A DNA stretch of 47,341 nt, from NCBI GenBank assembly GCA_943324725.2, contig CALPMR020000001.1, positions 1 to 47,341 on the forward strand. The letters run 5' to 3'. Position numbers and translations under genes: made by a program. The DNA is from Bordetella parapertussis. GTDB lineage: Bacteria; Cyanobacteriota; Cyanobacteriia; PCC-6307; Cyanobiaceae. A model generated the notes under the pieces. That model was given only the letters and a program-made list of their open reading frames with translations, was not told the origin of the DNA and searched no databases. How positions within the stretch are numbered: position 1 is the first letter of the stretch; the number at the start of each line of letters is the position of its first letter. Shown piece by piece: positions 9,897 to 20,139 of the stretch.

Positions 9897-10760
9897 TCAG
9901 GTGAGTTTGCGATCCAGCAGGGGACGGATCGCCAGGAAAAGACCCACCGCCAACACCGCCAGGATCCCGAGACAGGTGGCGGCAGTGAGGTCGCCGTAGG
10001 GGGCGTTCAGCACCACGTTGGAGAGGTGGAACGCCCCGCCGTAGGCGGCACGGATGGGTTCAATCGCGAAGGTAAGGGGATTCAGCGCCGCTAGCCAGCC
10101 CAACCAGCTCGGCATGAAGGAGATGGGAGCCAAGGCGGTGCTGGCGAACAACAACGGCAGGTTGGCCACGAAGATCACAGCGATCAGCTCGATGTGGCCG
10201 GGCAGGGCGAAGGCCAGGCCCAGGCTGAGGGCCGTGACAGCGAACACCAGCAGCAGCAGGGTGACCAGCACCAGCAGCAGCCCGGCGGCTCCGGGCCAGC
10301 CATAGCCCAACAGGGCGGCTGTGACCATGATCGCCAGGCTCTGCACCAGGCTGAGGCTGGTGATGTACAACACCGAAGCCAGCACGATCGAGCTGCGGGA
10401 ACGCAACGGCGCCACCAGCAACCGGTTCAGGAAGCCGAACTCCCGATCGAACATCACCGGCAGGCCGGCGTTGAGGGCAGCGCTGAAGGCTGTGAAGACG
10501 ATCACGCCGGCACCCAGAAAGCGGCCATAGCTGCCGCCACCGGGCAACAACCCCTCAGGGGCCTTGGCAAACAGGGCCCCGAACAGCACCAGCCAGATCA
10601 GGGGCTGCAGCACCCCTGCCACCAGGGTGGAGGGCCGCCGGGCCAGCTGCACGAACAGGCGGCGCGTCAGTGCCAGGGTTTCCTGACGGATTTCAGCGAA
10701 GGCGGAAGGGCCTTCAGCAACACCCTGCAGGGGTCCCAGGGAAGGGTTGGCGCTGGTCAT
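9897..10760 (-). CDS. ABC-2 type transporter permease (DrrB/NodJ-like)
   Basis: The 287-residue protein is a membrane subunit of an ABC exporter. After a cytoplasmic N-terminus with RRLFVQLARRPSTLVAGVLQ, the first helix (PLIWLVLFGALFA) follows. The conserved loop FDREFGFLNRLLVAPLRSRS is typical of ABC-2 permeases. Four or five further helices and the ALNPLTFAIEPIRA motif before the last helices complete the family pattern. It is encoded 36 bases after its ATPase partner, downstream of ctaB and ctaA. The substrate is unknown; the position invites a link to heme or oxidase assembly, but drug-type exporters share the same signature. Confidence 0.88.
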   Translation of the reverse strand: MTSANPSLGPLQGVAEGPSAFAEIRQETLALTRRLFVQLARRPSTLVAGVLQPLIWLVLFGALFAKAPEGLLPGGGSYGRFLGAGVIVFTAFSAALNAGLPVMFDREFGFLNRLLVAPLRSRSSIVLASVLYITSLSLVQSLAIMVTAALLGYGWPGAAGLLLVLVTLLLLVFAVTALSLGLAFALPGHIELIAVIFVANLPLLFASTALAPISFMPSWLGWLAALNPLTFAIEPIRAAYGGAFHLSNVVLNAPYGDLTAATCLGILAVLAVGLFLAIRPLLDRKLT

Positions 10761-10796
10761 CGTGGGAGGGGGGAACAGCAGGACGGACGGCGCAGC

Positions 10797-11825
<1,029 letters not shown>

Positions 11826-11861
11826 GCCCGAATCTCCCCCGAGTAAGCATGGCAGCGCAAT

Positions 11862-12872
11862 CTAGGCAGCACCGGGGGCACCGAGGGAGGGAATGGCGGT
11901 CCAAAGATCCACCAGGCTGGTCAGCTGGAGCGCAGCGGCCTGGGGTGTGCGGGCCAGCAGCAACAGCAGGCAGGTGCCGAACAGGTAGAGGATTGACCAG
12001 CGGAACAGGCTGCGGGCCATGCTCGGATCCTCGGGCTCCTGGCTGAGGCGATGGCTGAGCTGCAACAAGCGACCGTTGAAGGGCAGCACCAGCAGGCCAT
12101 AGAGCCAGCCGCCACTGGGGACCACAAGGATCCCCAGCAGACTGAGGCCCACCGTGACCCAGGAGTACCGACCGATCTCCCGGGCGGTGAGGACCACACC
12201 ATGCACGACCGGCAGCATCGGAATGCCGACCGAGCGGTAGTCCTCCCTCAGCAGCAGGGCCAGGGACCAGAAATGGGCCGGAGTCCAGACCATCACCAGG
12301 CTGAACAGCCACCAGGCGGACCAACCGAGCGAACCGCTGGCGGCAGCCGCCCCCACCAGGGGCGGGATGGCACCGGCGACGCCGCCGATGACGATGTTCT
12401 GGGTGGTGCGGGGCTTGAGCAGGGCGGTGTAGAGCAGCACGTAGCTGCACAGGCCGAGCAGGGCCAGGCTGGCGGCCAGGGCATTCACTCCGACGACCAG
12501 CAGAGCAATCGAGGCCAGAGTGAGAGCGATCGCCAGGGCAAAAGCCTGACGGCTGGCCAACCGTCCGGAGGGAAGGGCGCGGCGACTGGTGCGCTGCATG
12601 CGGCCGTCGAGTTCCTCTTCCCAGAGGCAGTTGAGAACACCGGCCGCCGCGGAGGCCATCGCCCCTCCCACCAGCGTGCAACTGATGCGCAGCGGACTCG
12701 GCGGCCAATCGGGCGTGACGGCCATGCCCGCCAGCGTGGTGGCCAGCAGCAGGGGAATCAATCGGGGCTTGGCCACCTCCAGCCAGGCCGGTAATCGCAC
12801 GGATGGCCGAATCGTGCCGGCCTCTGCGGGGGTGGGCAGCGCTTGGGGCGCCAGGACGGTGGCACTAACCAT
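11862..12872 (-). CDS. ctaB: Protoheme IX farnesyltransferase (heme O synthase)
   Basis: CtaB adds a farnesyl group to protoheme to make heme O, the precursor of heme A for the cytochrome oxidase encoded next door. The 336-residue UbiA-family membrane enzyme has [16 protein letters not shown], the first Asp-containing motif [48 protein letters not shown] and the second site [26 protein letters not shown]. The first site reads [12 protein letters not shown] rather than the more common NDxxDxxxDxxM, a divergence seen in cyanobacterial forms. The ATG at 12872 overlaps the end of ctaA by 8 bases, which indicates translational coupling. The open frame extends further upstream but inside ctaA. Confidence 0.93.
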   Translation of the reverse strand: MVSATVLAPQALPTPAEAGTIRPSVRLPAWLEVAKPRLIPLLLATTLAGMAVTPDWPPSPLRISCTLVGGAMASAAAGVLNCLWEEELDGRMQRTSRRALPSGRLASRQAFALAIALTLASIALLVVGVNALAASLALLGLCSYVLLYTALLKPRTTQNIVIGGVAGAIPPLVGAAAASGSLGWSAWWLFSLVMVWTPAHFWSLALLLREDYRSVGIPMLPVVHGVVLTAREIGRYSWVTVGLSLLGILVVPSGGWLYGLLVLPFNGRLLQLSHRLSQEPEDPSMARSLFRWSILYLFGTCLLLLLARTPQAAALQLTSLVDLWTAIPSLGAPGAA

Positions 12873-13920
12873 GATCGACCTCCAGATTGAATAGAGCAAT
12901 AGGCGCCGAGCCAGGCCAGCTACGACCGAGCAGAGCTCCAAGAACGGCCACCAGCAGTGCAGCCACAAACTGATGGGCCACGGTGACGGCGGGTACGGCC
13001 AGCTGCAGCCGCAGGGTGGTGATCCCCAGCAGAACCTGCAGCAGCACCAGGCCAACTCCCGCGAAGGCAAAGCCGCGCAAAGCTCGGGCTGGCGCCGGTA
13101 GAGCCAGGGAGCTGAGCCCCAGCAGCAACAGCGACAGAGCTGCCGGGTAGGCGCCGAGGCGGTGGGCCAGCAACCAGGAGCAGGCCTGGCCGGCTGCAAA
13201 GCAGAGCTCGGCACTCCACTGACTGGCCATGGCGCCTCCGAGCACGCACTGGGCCAGCACCAGCAACACAGGCAAAGGAAGCAGCAGTCGCCACCAGAGC
13301 GGAGTGGCCGCTGCCGGCATGGCGCTGACCTCCGAGGCGTTGCCTGGCTGGATCAAAGCAACCACCAGGCGCTGATGCAGGGCGCTGACCAGCAGCACCA
13401 GCAGCAGGGCCGTGGCCAGATGGGCCGTCACCGTGGACGCCTCCAGCAAATGGAGAACCGTGAGAGCCCCGAGCAGACCCTGGGCGACCACCAGAGCCAG
13501 GGCCGCTCCAGAGAGCCAGGGCAGCCAGCGGGGCAGACGCGAGCGGAAGACCAGCGAGAGCGCGCTCAAGGCCAACAGGGCCAGACCCACCAGAAAGGCG
13601 TCAAGACGATGGAACCACTCCAGAAACACCTGGAGATTCATCTGACGGCCGGGCAGAAGCACCCCATAGCAAAGCGGCCAGTCAGGGCACGCCAGGCCCG
13701 CCTCCATCACCCTGGTGGTACCGCCGATCACCACCAGGGCCACCAGGGCCACCACCAGATGGCCGGTGAGCAGAGTGAGGGCACGGCCAAGGCCAGGACT
13801 CACGGCAGGAATGCCGGCCGTGGAGCCAATCCCCGTTGCAGAAGCCGGAATCTGGACCGGTGAAGACGCCGCCCCAGCAAGGGTGAGACGGCTGTAGAGC
13901 GGAGATTGCAGAGTCACCAC
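12865..13920 (-). CDS. ctaA: Heme A synthase
   Basis: CtaA oxidises the C8 methyl of heme O to the formyl group of heme A. The 351-residue product has about eight membrane helices. Characteristic motifs are [20 protein letters not shown] with the paired Cys region, EWFHRLDAF with a heme-ligand His, TAHLATALL, and in the second half [14 protein letters not shown] and [12 protein letters not shown]. The start is a GTG at 13920, before an N-terminal extension of about 45 residues that precedes [19 protein letters not shown] later start is possible. It is divergent from ctaC across 89 bases, so oxidase subunits and heme A synthesis share a control region. Confidence 0.92.
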   Translation of the reverse strand: MVTLQSPLYSRLTLAGAASSPVQIPASATGIGSTAGIPAVSPGLGRALTLLTGHLVVALVALVVIGGTTRVMEAGLACPDWPLCYGVLLPGRQMNLQVFLEWFHRLDAFLVGLALLALSALSLVFRSRLPRWLPWLSGAALALVVAQGLLGALTVLHLLEASTVTAHLATALLLVLLVSALHQRLVVALIQPGNASEVSAMPAAATPLWWRLLLPLPVLLVLAQCVLGGAMASQWSAELCFAAGQACSWLLAHRLGAYPAALSLLLLGLSSLALPAPARALRGFAFAGVGLVLLQVLLGITTLRLQLAVPAVTVAHQFVAALLVAVLGALLGRSWPGSAPIALFNLEVDHG

Positions 13921-14009
13921 CGCCTTGAGATCGGAGGCACAACTTAGCGAGTCTGGGCAGATGAGCGATCCCGCACATCTCAGCGCCTAAATGCAAAGTT
14001 TATCGGGAT
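13921..14009. promoter_or_regulatory. Divergent control region between ctaA and ctaC
   Basis: These 89 bases must hold the promoters of the ctaA operon (minus) and the ctaCDE operon (plus). I could not assign convincing -35/-10 pairs by eye. The AT-richer part around 13989-14012 is the best candidate for start sites or the ribosome-entry region of ctaC. Confidence 0.4.
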
Positions 14010-14981
14010 TTGCCGTTCTCACTACAGGCCGACTCGCCATCCGCCGCCGAAATCCATAGGCTGGAACCCGATCGATCAGACCACTTGGCCATCCCCTCGA
14101 CCCTGATCACCCTCCTGCTTGGCATGGGCCTCGTGCTGGTGGGCCTGTGGGTGGGTCAGAACGTGCAGCTGTTGCCCATTGATGCCAGCAGCAATGCACC
14201 AGTGTACGACTCACTTTTCCAGGTTCTCTTCAGCATTGGCACGATTCTGTTCATCGGAATCGTCGGCCTGGTGTTGTTCAGCCTGGTGCGCTTTCGCAGG
14301 CGCCCCGGCGACCTGGCCGATGGCGTTGCCATTGAAGGAAATCTGCCGCTGGAGATTGTCTGGACCGCAATCCCCGCAATTGTGGTGTTATTCGTCGGAA
14401 TCTACAGCTACGACATTTATGAGCGAATGGGAGGCATGGTTGCCCTCAACGATCACAGCGCCATGCATCACTCCGCCGATGTGATGCAGGCCTCAAACGG
14501 GCCATCTTCAGCAGACTCCGATGGTGCTGGGCCTGCCAGCGAACCCCGCGTTTGGGCGGGTATCGGCAGCAGTGGCAGCAACGAAGGCAGCATGCCTGTT
14601 GAGGTCACAGCCATGCAATTTGCCTTTATCTTCCACTATCCAGATGGCAACATCACCAGCGGTGAACTGCACGTCCCGATCAACCGCCCCGTGGAGCTGC
14701 GCATGAAGGCCAACGATGTGATTCATGCCTTCTGGGTGCCCCAGTTCCGCCTCAAGCAAGACATCATCCCCGGACAGCCCACCGTGCTCTCGTTCACGGC
14801 CACCAGGGCGGGCAGTTACCCGATCGTCTGTGCCGAACTCTGTGGTCCTTATCACGGCGGCATGCGCTCCACGGTGGTGGTCCACGAAGAAGAAGCTTTC
14901 AATCAGTGGTTTGAAACCAACGCCCCTCCCAAGCCAGTTCCGGCCACTGTTGCCAATGTCTCCCTCAACCCCACCGCCTGA
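14010..14981 (+). CDS. ctaC: Cytochrome c oxidase subunit II
   Basis: Subunit II takes electrons from cytochrome c (or plastocyanin in cyanobacteria) through the binuclear CuA centre. The 323-residue product has two membrane helices (about residues 31-49 and 70-92), a third hydrophobic stretch (118-133) and a periplasmic cupredoxin domain. CuA ligands are visible: H239, then C274, E276, C278, H282 and M285 in CAELCGPYHGGM. A Ser/Gly-rich insertion of about 45 residues (152-195) lies between the helices and the CuA domain. The start is uncertain: TTG at 14010 is the first usable one, and a TTG at 14085 would give a 298-residue protein that begins just before the first helix. Confidence 0.93.
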   Translation: MPFSLQADSPSAAEIHRLEPDRSDHLAIPSTLITLLLGMGLVLVGLWVGQNVQLLPIDASSNAPVYDSLFQVLFSIGTILFIGIVGLVLFSLVRFRRRPGDLADGVAIEGNLPLEIVWTAIPAIVVLFVGIYSYDIYERMGGMVALNDHSAMHHSADVMQASNGPSSADSDGAGPASEPRVWAGIGSSGSNEGSMPVEVTAMQFAFIFHYPDGNITSGELHVPINRPVELRMKANDVIHAFWVPQFRLKQDIIPGQPTVLSFTATRAGSYPIVCAELCGPYHGGMRSTVVVHEEEAFNQWFETNAPPKPVPATVANVSLNPTA

Positions 14982-15017
14982 GTTTTCGAGCAAAGCCCAG
15001 CCCTTCTCATTTCAGCC

Positions 15018-16688
15018 ATGACCGTCGCCTCACCCACCGACTTTGAACCCCAGGGGCTGCAACCACAGGGTTGGTTGAAGTATTTCAGCTTCAGCCTTGA
15101 TCACAAGGTGATTGGCCTCCAGTATTTGGTCACTGGGTTCATCTTTTACTTTATCGGCGGTGCCCTGGCCGGGGTGATCCGCATGGAGCTGACCAGCCCA
15201 ATCAGCGATTTCGTCAGCCGCGAGACCTACAACGAAGTGCTCACCCTGCACGGCACGGTGATGATCTTTCTGTGGATCGTACCGGTGGTCAATGGTGCCT
15301 TCGGCAATTACCTGATCCCCTTCTATGTAGGTGCCCGTGACATGGCTTTCCCACGGCTCAATGCCGTGGCCTTCTGGCTGATACCGCCAGCTGGGATTCT
15401 GCTGATTGGCAGCTACTTCATTGCCGGTGGAGCCGCACAATCAGGCTGGACCGCCTATCCACCACTGAGCCTCACAACGCCGGCCATCGGTCAGGTGATC
15501 TGGATTCTGAGTGTGCTGTTACTTGGTGGCAGCTCTATCTTCGGTGGCATCAATTTCATCGCCACCATTCTCAAGCTCAGGCGCCCAGGATTGAAGTTGA
15601 TGCAATTACCGATGTACTGCTGGGCAATGCTGGGGACCAGCATCCTTGTGGTGCTCTCCACGCCGGTCCTGGCAGGAACTTTGATTCTGCTGAGTTTCGA
15701 CATCATTGCCCACACCGGCTTCTTCAATCCGGCTCTAGGCGGCAATGTGGTGGTCTACCAGCATCTTTTCTGGTTCTATTCCCATCCGGCCGTTTACATC
15801 ATGGTCCTGCCGGCCTTCGGGCTGGTCAGTGAAATTCTGCCAGTGCACGCCCGCAAACCACTGTTCGGCTACACCACCATGGTCTATTCGATCATGGCGA
15901 TTGTGGTGCTGGGCTTGATCGTCTGGGCCCACCACATGTTTACCAGTGGCACGCCTCCCTGGATGAGACTCTTCTTCACGATTGCCACCTCGTTCATCGC
16001 CGTACCGACTGGCATCAAGTTCTTCAACTGGTTGGCTACTCTCTGGGGCGGCAAGCTGGCCCTGAACAGCGCCATGCTGTTCTCCTGTGGTTTCATCATC
16101 AACTTCGTGTTCGGTGGCATCACCGGTGTTGCATTAGCCCAGGTTCCCTTTGATATTCATGTCCACGACACCTATTTTGTGGTCGGCCATTTCCATTACA
16201 TCGTCTATGGCGGCACCGTGTTCGTGATCTTCGCCTCCGTTTACCACTGGTATCCGAAGTTCACCGGCAGGCTGCTCAACGAAGATCTGGGACGCCTGCA
16301 CTTCCTGCTCACCTTCATCGGCTTCAACCTCTGCTTCACCCCCCAGCACTGGCTCGGTCTCAACGGCATGCCACGCCGGGTCGCTGAATACGACCCTTCC
16401 TTCACCACCCTCAATCAGGTCAGCAGTGTCGGTGCCCTGCTGATGGCGATCAGCACCCTGCCCTTCCTGATCAATGTGATCTGGAGTGCCTACGCCGGCA
16501 AGATCGCCGGTGACAACCCCTGGAACGCCCTCACCCCGGAATGGCTCACCGCCTCGCCGCCCCCGGTGGAGAACTGGCTGGGTGAAGCCCCCCTGGTCAC
16601 CCATCCCTACGACTACGGGGTCCCAGAGGGCAAGATTGATCTCAGAGTCGCCAGTGGTGCAGACCTCTGGCTTGGAGGAAAACGATGA
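15018..16688 (+). CDS. ctaD: Cytochrome c oxidase subunit I
   Basis: This is the catalytic subunit that reduces O2 at the heme a3-CuB site and pumps protons. The 556-residue protein has heme a ligand H78 (TLHGTVMIFLW), CuB ligand H256 with Y260 in YSHPAVY (254-260), the CuB pair H305-H306 (WAHHMF), and H391 and H393 in VGHFHY. The sequence YSHPAV replaces the GHPEV of mitochondrial-type enzymes. The D-channel Glu is therefore absent and the YS pair is present, which places it in the A2 class of heme-copper oxidases. It follows ctaC by 36 bases and overlaps ctaE by 4 bases (ATGA). Confidence 0.97.
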   Translation: MTVASPTDFEPQGLQPQGWLKYFSFSLDHKVIGLQYLVTGFIFYFIGGALAGVIRMELTSPISDFVSRETYNEVLTLHGTVMIFLWIVPVVNGAFGNYLIPFYVGARDMAFPRLNAVAFWLIPPAGILLIGSYFIAGGAAQSGWTAYPPLSLTTPAIGQVIWILSVLLLGGSSIFGGINFIATILKLRRPGLKLMQLPMYCWAMLGTSILVVLSTPVLAGTLILLSFDIIAHTGFFNPALGGNVVVYQHLFWFYSHPAVYIMVLPAFGLVSEILPVHARKPLFGYTTMVYSIMAIVVLGLIVWAHHMFTSGTPPWMRLFFTIATSFIAVPTGIKFFNWLATLWGGKLALNSAMLFSCGFIINFVFGGITGVALAQVPFDIHVHDTYFVVGHFHYIVYGGTVFVIFASVYHWYPKFTGRLLNEDLGRLHFLLTFIGFNLCFTPQHWLGLNGMPRRVAEYDPSFTTLNQVSSVGALLMAISTLPFLINVIWSAYAGKIAGDNPWNALTPEWLTASPPPVENWLGEAPLVTHPYDYGVPEGKIDLRVASGADLWLGGKR

Positions 16689-17338
16689 CCAGCCTCGCCC
16701 CAGGCTCCCCCAATCCCGCGGGAGCTCCTTTGACAGCAACTGCCGTCGAATCACCTGACGCCGCCCCAGCCCACCACCCCGGGGAAGACCATGGCGGCCA
16801 TGTCGATGCCCGCCTGTTCGGTCTGGCCACGTTTCTGGTGGCCGATGGCATGACCTTCGCCGGCTTCTTCGCCGCGTACCTCACGTTCCGGTCGGTGAAT
16901 GCACTGCCGGCGGGCTCCAACTATGAGCTCGAACTGATCCTGCCGACGATCAACACCGCCCTGCTGGTGATCAGCAGTGTGACCTTCCATCGGGCCGGCA
17001 GCAACCTGCGCAGCGGCAATCGCTCTGCCTGCCGCAGCTGGTTGCTGGGCACCGTGGTGCTGGGGGCAGCCTTTCTGGCCGGCCAGATGGTGGAGTATTT
17101 CAACCTGCCCTTCGGCCTCACCGACAACCTGTTCGCCAGCACCTTCTATGCCCTCACGGGCTTCCACGGTCTGCATGTCACCCTTGGCGTGATATGCATC
17201 CTGATCGTCTGGTGGCAGGCCCGTCAGGGCGGACGCATCAGCCAGCAGGACCATTTCGGGCTGGAAGCCGCCGAGCTCTACTGGCACTTTGTCGATGGCA
17301 TCTGGGTCGTCCTCTACGGGATTCTTTATCTCCTCTGA
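16685..17338 (+). CDS. ctaE: Cytochrome c oxidase subunit III
   Basis: Subunit III stabilises subunit I and influences proton uptake. The 217-residue protein has an extended His-containing N-terminus (HHPGEDHGGHVDAR) and five predicted membrane helices, starting at LFGLATFLVADGMTFAGFF, LELILPTINTALLVIS, LLGTVVLGAAFLAGQMVEYF, TGFHGLHVTLGVICILIVWW and YWHFVDGIWVVLYGILYLL. GFHGLHVTLG and YWHFVDGIWV are the family signature elements. Five helices rather than seven is usual for many bacterial subunits III. The ATG overlaps the ctaD stop by 4 bases, so it is translationally coupled and ends the operon. Confidence 0.95.
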   Translation: MTSLAPGSPNPAGAPLTATAVESPDAAPAHHPGEDHGGHVDARLFGLATFLVADGMTFAGFFAAYLTFRSVNALPAGSNYELELILPTINTALLVISSVTFHRAGSNLRSGNRSACRSWLLGTVVLGAAFLAGQMVEYFNLPFGLTDNLFASTFYALTGFHGLHVTLGVICILIVWWQARQGGRISQQDHFGLEAAELYWHFVDGIWVVLYGILYLL

Positions 17339-17409
17339 GGACGGGCCCTGTTGCATGATCCACTGTTTACTGGCGACAATCACTTCATTGCATCCTGCAT
17401 ATCGGCCCG

Positions 17410-17811
17410 ATGGCAGCCACCAGTGGAACAGAGAGTATGGGCACCATGCTTGAAGGCAAAGCCCTGCTGGACAAGGCTCGATCGCTGAGCAACCGTCCTG
17501 AGGACCAGATCGCCCGGGGCTGTGGCTACGTGGGACCCAGTGGCCGGGTGCTGAAAAAGAGCTTCTATCGGGCCTTGGTGGCCGCCAAGGGCTACACCCT
17601 TCCCTCCAGTGCTGGCAGCAGCAGTGGAGGGAGCAAGGGCAGACAGGCTGAGTTCCGCACCCGCGTGCACGGCAACGGCAATCTGCTGATCGGCCAGGCC
17701 TACACCCGACGCATGGGACTGGAGCCCGGTCAGGAATTTCGCATCGAGATCCACCGGGAAACAGGAGCCATCTGGCTGCTGCCGCTTGAGGACACCACCC
17801 TCAATAGCTGA
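17410..17811 (+). CDS. AbrB-like transcriptional regulator, cyAbrB type
   Basis: The 133-residue protein resembles the cyanobacterial AbrB family, DNA-binding regulators of carbon and nitrogen metabolism. The N-terminal half (LEGKALLDKARSL, QIARGCGYVGPSGRVLKKSF, YRALVAAKGY) matches the cyAbrB-specific part. A Ser/Gly-rich linker follows. The C-terminal half (EFRTRVHGNGNLLIGQAY, RRMGLEPGQEFRIEI) is the swapped-hairpin AbrB DNA-binding fold, which in cyAbrB is C-terminal rather than N-terminal. The ATG at 17410 gives a slightly long N-terminus and an ATG at 17440 is an alternative. It lies 71 bases after ctaE on the same strand but has no clear functional tie to the oxidase. Confidence 0.88.
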   Translation: MAATSGTESMGTMLEGKALLDKARSLSNRPEDQIARGCGYVGPSGRVLKKSFYRALVAAKGYTLPSSAGSSSGGSKGRQAEFRTRVHGNGNLLIGQAYTRRMGLEPGQEFRIEIHRETGAIWLLPLEDTTLNS

Positions 17812-18045
17812 GTTGCAGCCCTGCAGCTTTCAGGCTGCTGGACAAGCCCATCGAGCTCGATTGGCAAGGCCAGATCCAGCCATGGGCCATCCCAGCAGAA
17901 TTCCGCCCCGAGGGTTTTGGCTTGCAGGGTTGCCTGCCTCTGCTGCCACAGAGACGATGATCTTGCAGGCTCAGCACCAGAACCAACCCTGGCCGGTGCA
18001 GGCATTTCAGATTTCAGATCCCTTGTGGTGGCTCACTTCTGCTGA

Positions 18046-18645
18046 TTAGAACTGGTTACGGCCTCTCTGTCGCTGGCTGTGGAAACTGGCACTGAAGCTG
18101 AGCAGGTCGATGCCACTGAAGATGAAGCTGATGCCAACCAGCAACCCGAGCACGGACAACAGGTTGACCGGCTTGATCGTCAGGATCAGCAGCCCCAGGA
18201 TCATCGTGACCAGGCCGTTGGCCAGGCCCCAGCCCCAGCCGCGCACCTGGCGATGACTGAGGGCCACCACCGTGGCCATGAGTCCCTCCAGCAGGAACAC
18301 CACGGCCAGAGCCAGGGCCAGGCCCGCCACCTGAATCGCGGCGGTCAGGGGCCCGGCAGCCAGCTGGTTCACCATCCATAGGCCGGCCACCAGGAACAGG
18401 CTGGCCACGACCAGCCGCCCGAAAGTGACCAATCGCCGCAGACGCGCTGCCCGCGTCAGGGTGTTGATCCAGCCCACCAGCCCGCCGACCAGGAAGGCGA
18501 TCGCCACCACCGCCGTCACCCAGACCGAAGCCAGCAGTGGGAAAATCAGGGCCAGCACCCCCAGCACCACCATCAGGATGCCTTCAGCCAGGGTCAGACC
18601 CCGCAAGGAGTCCTCAGCGCGCTGCAACGGGGAGAGGGAGTTCAT
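18046..18645 (-). CDS. DUF308 (HdeD-like) membrane protein
   Basis: The 199-residue protein is made of six membrane helices in three pairs, each with a short basic loop, as in the HdeD/DUF308 family named for an acid-resistance protein of enterics. Typical elements are LAEGILMVVLGVLALIFPLL, FLVGGLVGWINTL, RRLVTFGRLVVASLFLVAGL, FLLEGLMATVVALSHR, LANGLVTMILGLLILTIKP and LLVGISFIFSGIDLL. The ATG at 18645 is used because residues before it (Arg/Pro-rich) do not fit the family. It is probably monocistronic. The function in cyanobacteria is unknown. Confidence 0.82.
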   Translation of the reverse strand: MNSLSPLQRAEDSLRGLTLAEGILMVVLGVLALIFPLLASVWVTAVVAIAFLVGGLVGWINTLTRAARLRRLVTFGRLVVASLFLVAGLWMVNQLAAGPLTAAIQVAGLALALAVVFLLEGLMATVVALSHRQVRGWGWGLANGLVTMILGLLILTIKPVNLLSVLGLLVGISFIFSGIDLLSFSASFHSQRQRGRNQF

Positions 18646-18733
18646 GGCAGCTGGGTTCGGGGGTTGGGGGCGATGGCCCGATCGCAGCCTGCCAAGAGCT
18701 GGTGACGCTGGCAACGCGAGCCAGCCGGCGCCC

Positions 18734-19417
18734 TCAGCCGCCCCAGCCCTGCTCCGCCAGCCAGTTGCTGCTCAGCGGTGTCTCGGCGCCGACTTCGCCA
18801 CCGCCTGACCTGGCCGCCGCCAGCAGTCGCTCGGTGTATTTCGCCAGCAGATCAGCTTCAAGATTGACGCCATCGCCAGGGCGCCGGTCCTGCAAGGTGC
18901 AACTGGCCCAGGTGTGGGGAATCACCGCGACCCAGAACCTGGCTCCGTCCATGGAGCAGCCGGCCACGGTGAGGCTGACACCATCGACGGCCACCGAGGC
19001 CTTCTCACAGACATAACGGCCATAAGCCGGATCGTTCCAGACCAGCTCCAGGCGCCAGGACGCCTTCTGCCGCTCGATGGCCCGCACCGTGCCGACTCCA
19101 TCGACATGACCGCTGACCAGATGGCCCCCCAGCCGGTCCGAGAGGCGCAGGGCGGGCTCGAGATTGACGCGCTCGCCCCTCTGGGCTCGTGACCCCAGCA
19201 GGCTGCGCCGCAGAGTCTCCTCGCTGACATCGGCCCGGAAACCGGCCGCGGCTCCTGCCTCCCCCAGCAAGGCGGCCACGGTCAGGCAGATGCCGTCGAC
19301 CGACACGCTGTCGCCCAGGGCGAGGGCACCGAGACTGCCGGGGATATCCAGGCGCACCTTCACCCCATCTGGGCAGCGCTCCAACCAGCCGATGGCCTGC
19401 ACCAGTCCGGTGAACAT
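18734..19417 (-). CDS. ribE: Riboflavin synthase, alpha chain
   Basis: The enzyme dismutates two 6,7-dimethyl-8-ribityllumazines to riboflavin. The 227-residue product begins MFTGLVQAIG and has two lumazine-binding barrels. The first has SVDGICLTVAALL and FRADVSEETLRRS. The second has SGHVDGVGTV, ASVAVDGVSLTVAGC and NLEADLLAKYTERL. The shared SVDG/AVDG xSLTV pattern marks the internal repeat. The last 30 residues beyond the second barrel are Gly/Ser-rich and not part of the family core. It is divergent from the nuclease-domain gene across 71 bases. No FMN riboswitch was recognised upstream. Confidence 0.94.
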   Translation of the reverse strand: MFTGLVQAIGWLERCPDGVKVRLDIPGSLGALALGDSVSVDGICLTVAALLGEAGAAAGFRADVSEETLRRSLLGSRAQRGERVNLEPALRLSDRLGGHLVSGHVDGVGTVRAIERQKASWRLELVWNDPAYGRYVCEKASVAVDGVSLTVAGCSMDGARFWVAVIPHTWASCTLQDRRPGDGVNLEADLLAKYTERLLAAARSGGGEVGAETPLSSNWLAEQGWGG

Positions 19418-19488
19418 CTCTAGGCCGCGCTTCTTCTGGCCATAATCGAACAGCGGGGAGTGGCGACAGCCAGGAGTGGGCCCGAATC

Positions 19489-20139
19489 ATGGTCGAAATG
19501 CAAGTGGCGGGGATCGCCCTGGATGCGGCCAGCCGCAGCCCGATCGTGTTGCTGCGCGATCCCTCCGGTCGCCGCCAGGTGCCGATCTGGATCGACCAGG
19601 CCCAGGCCCAGAACATCCTGGCCGGCCTTGATGGACGGCGTCCGATCCGCCCTCTCAGCCACGATCTGATGGTGGATCTGCTGAAAGCGGGCGATCTGCA
19701 ACTGGAACGGGTGATCATCCACGCCATCGAGGACAACACCTTCCGAGCGGTGCTGAAACTGCTCAGAACCGGCGGCGAGACCCTGGAGCTCGATGCCCGA
19801 CCCAGCGACGCCATTGCTCTGGCCCTGCGCTGCAACAGTGCCATCTGGATGCTGGAAGAGGTGGTCGGTGATGCCTCGATTCCCGTGGATGCGGAGGCCG
19901 ACGCCGAGGAGAAGGCCGATTTCCGCCGCTTCCTCGAGCGCACCAGCCCGGCGGAACTGATCCGCCATCTCTCCAAAGGGGCTGGGGAGCCGGAAGGGGC
20001 TTCAGGCCCCGAGAGCCTGCAGGAACGCGAGCCGGAGGCGGGGACAACCGGCGAGCTGCCGCCACAGCCGCCCATGCCCAGCAGCGAAGAACCTCCCAAC
20101 GCCGCGCCGGAGGACAGCGAACCCAAGCGTGACGACTGA
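19489..20139 (+). CDS. Bifunctional nuclease (DUF151) domain protein
   Basis: The 216-residue protein has the BFN/DUF151 domain in its first 140 residues. The pattern is VEMQVAGIALDAASRSPIVL, VPIWIDQAQAQNILAGLDG, RPLSHDLMVDLLKAGDLQ, the acidic core VIIHAIEDNTFRAVLKL and LDARPSDAIALALRCNSAIW. Plant members were described as DNase/RNase; the bacterial role is poorly known. The C-terminal 60 residues are a Pro/Glu/Ser-rich, probably disordered tail. It overlaps the next gene by 11 bases, so the two are likely one operon. Confidence 0.9.
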   Translation: MVEMQVAGIALDAASRSPIVLLRDPSGRRQVPIWIDQAQAQNILAGLDGRRPIRPLSHDLMVDLLKAGDLQLERVIIHAIEDNTFRAVLKLLRTGGETLELDARPSDAIALALRCNSAIWMLEEVVGDASIPVDAEADAEEKADFRRFLERTSPAELIRHLSKGAGEPEGASGPESLQEREPEAGTTGELPPQPPMPSSEEPPNAAPEDSEPKRDD

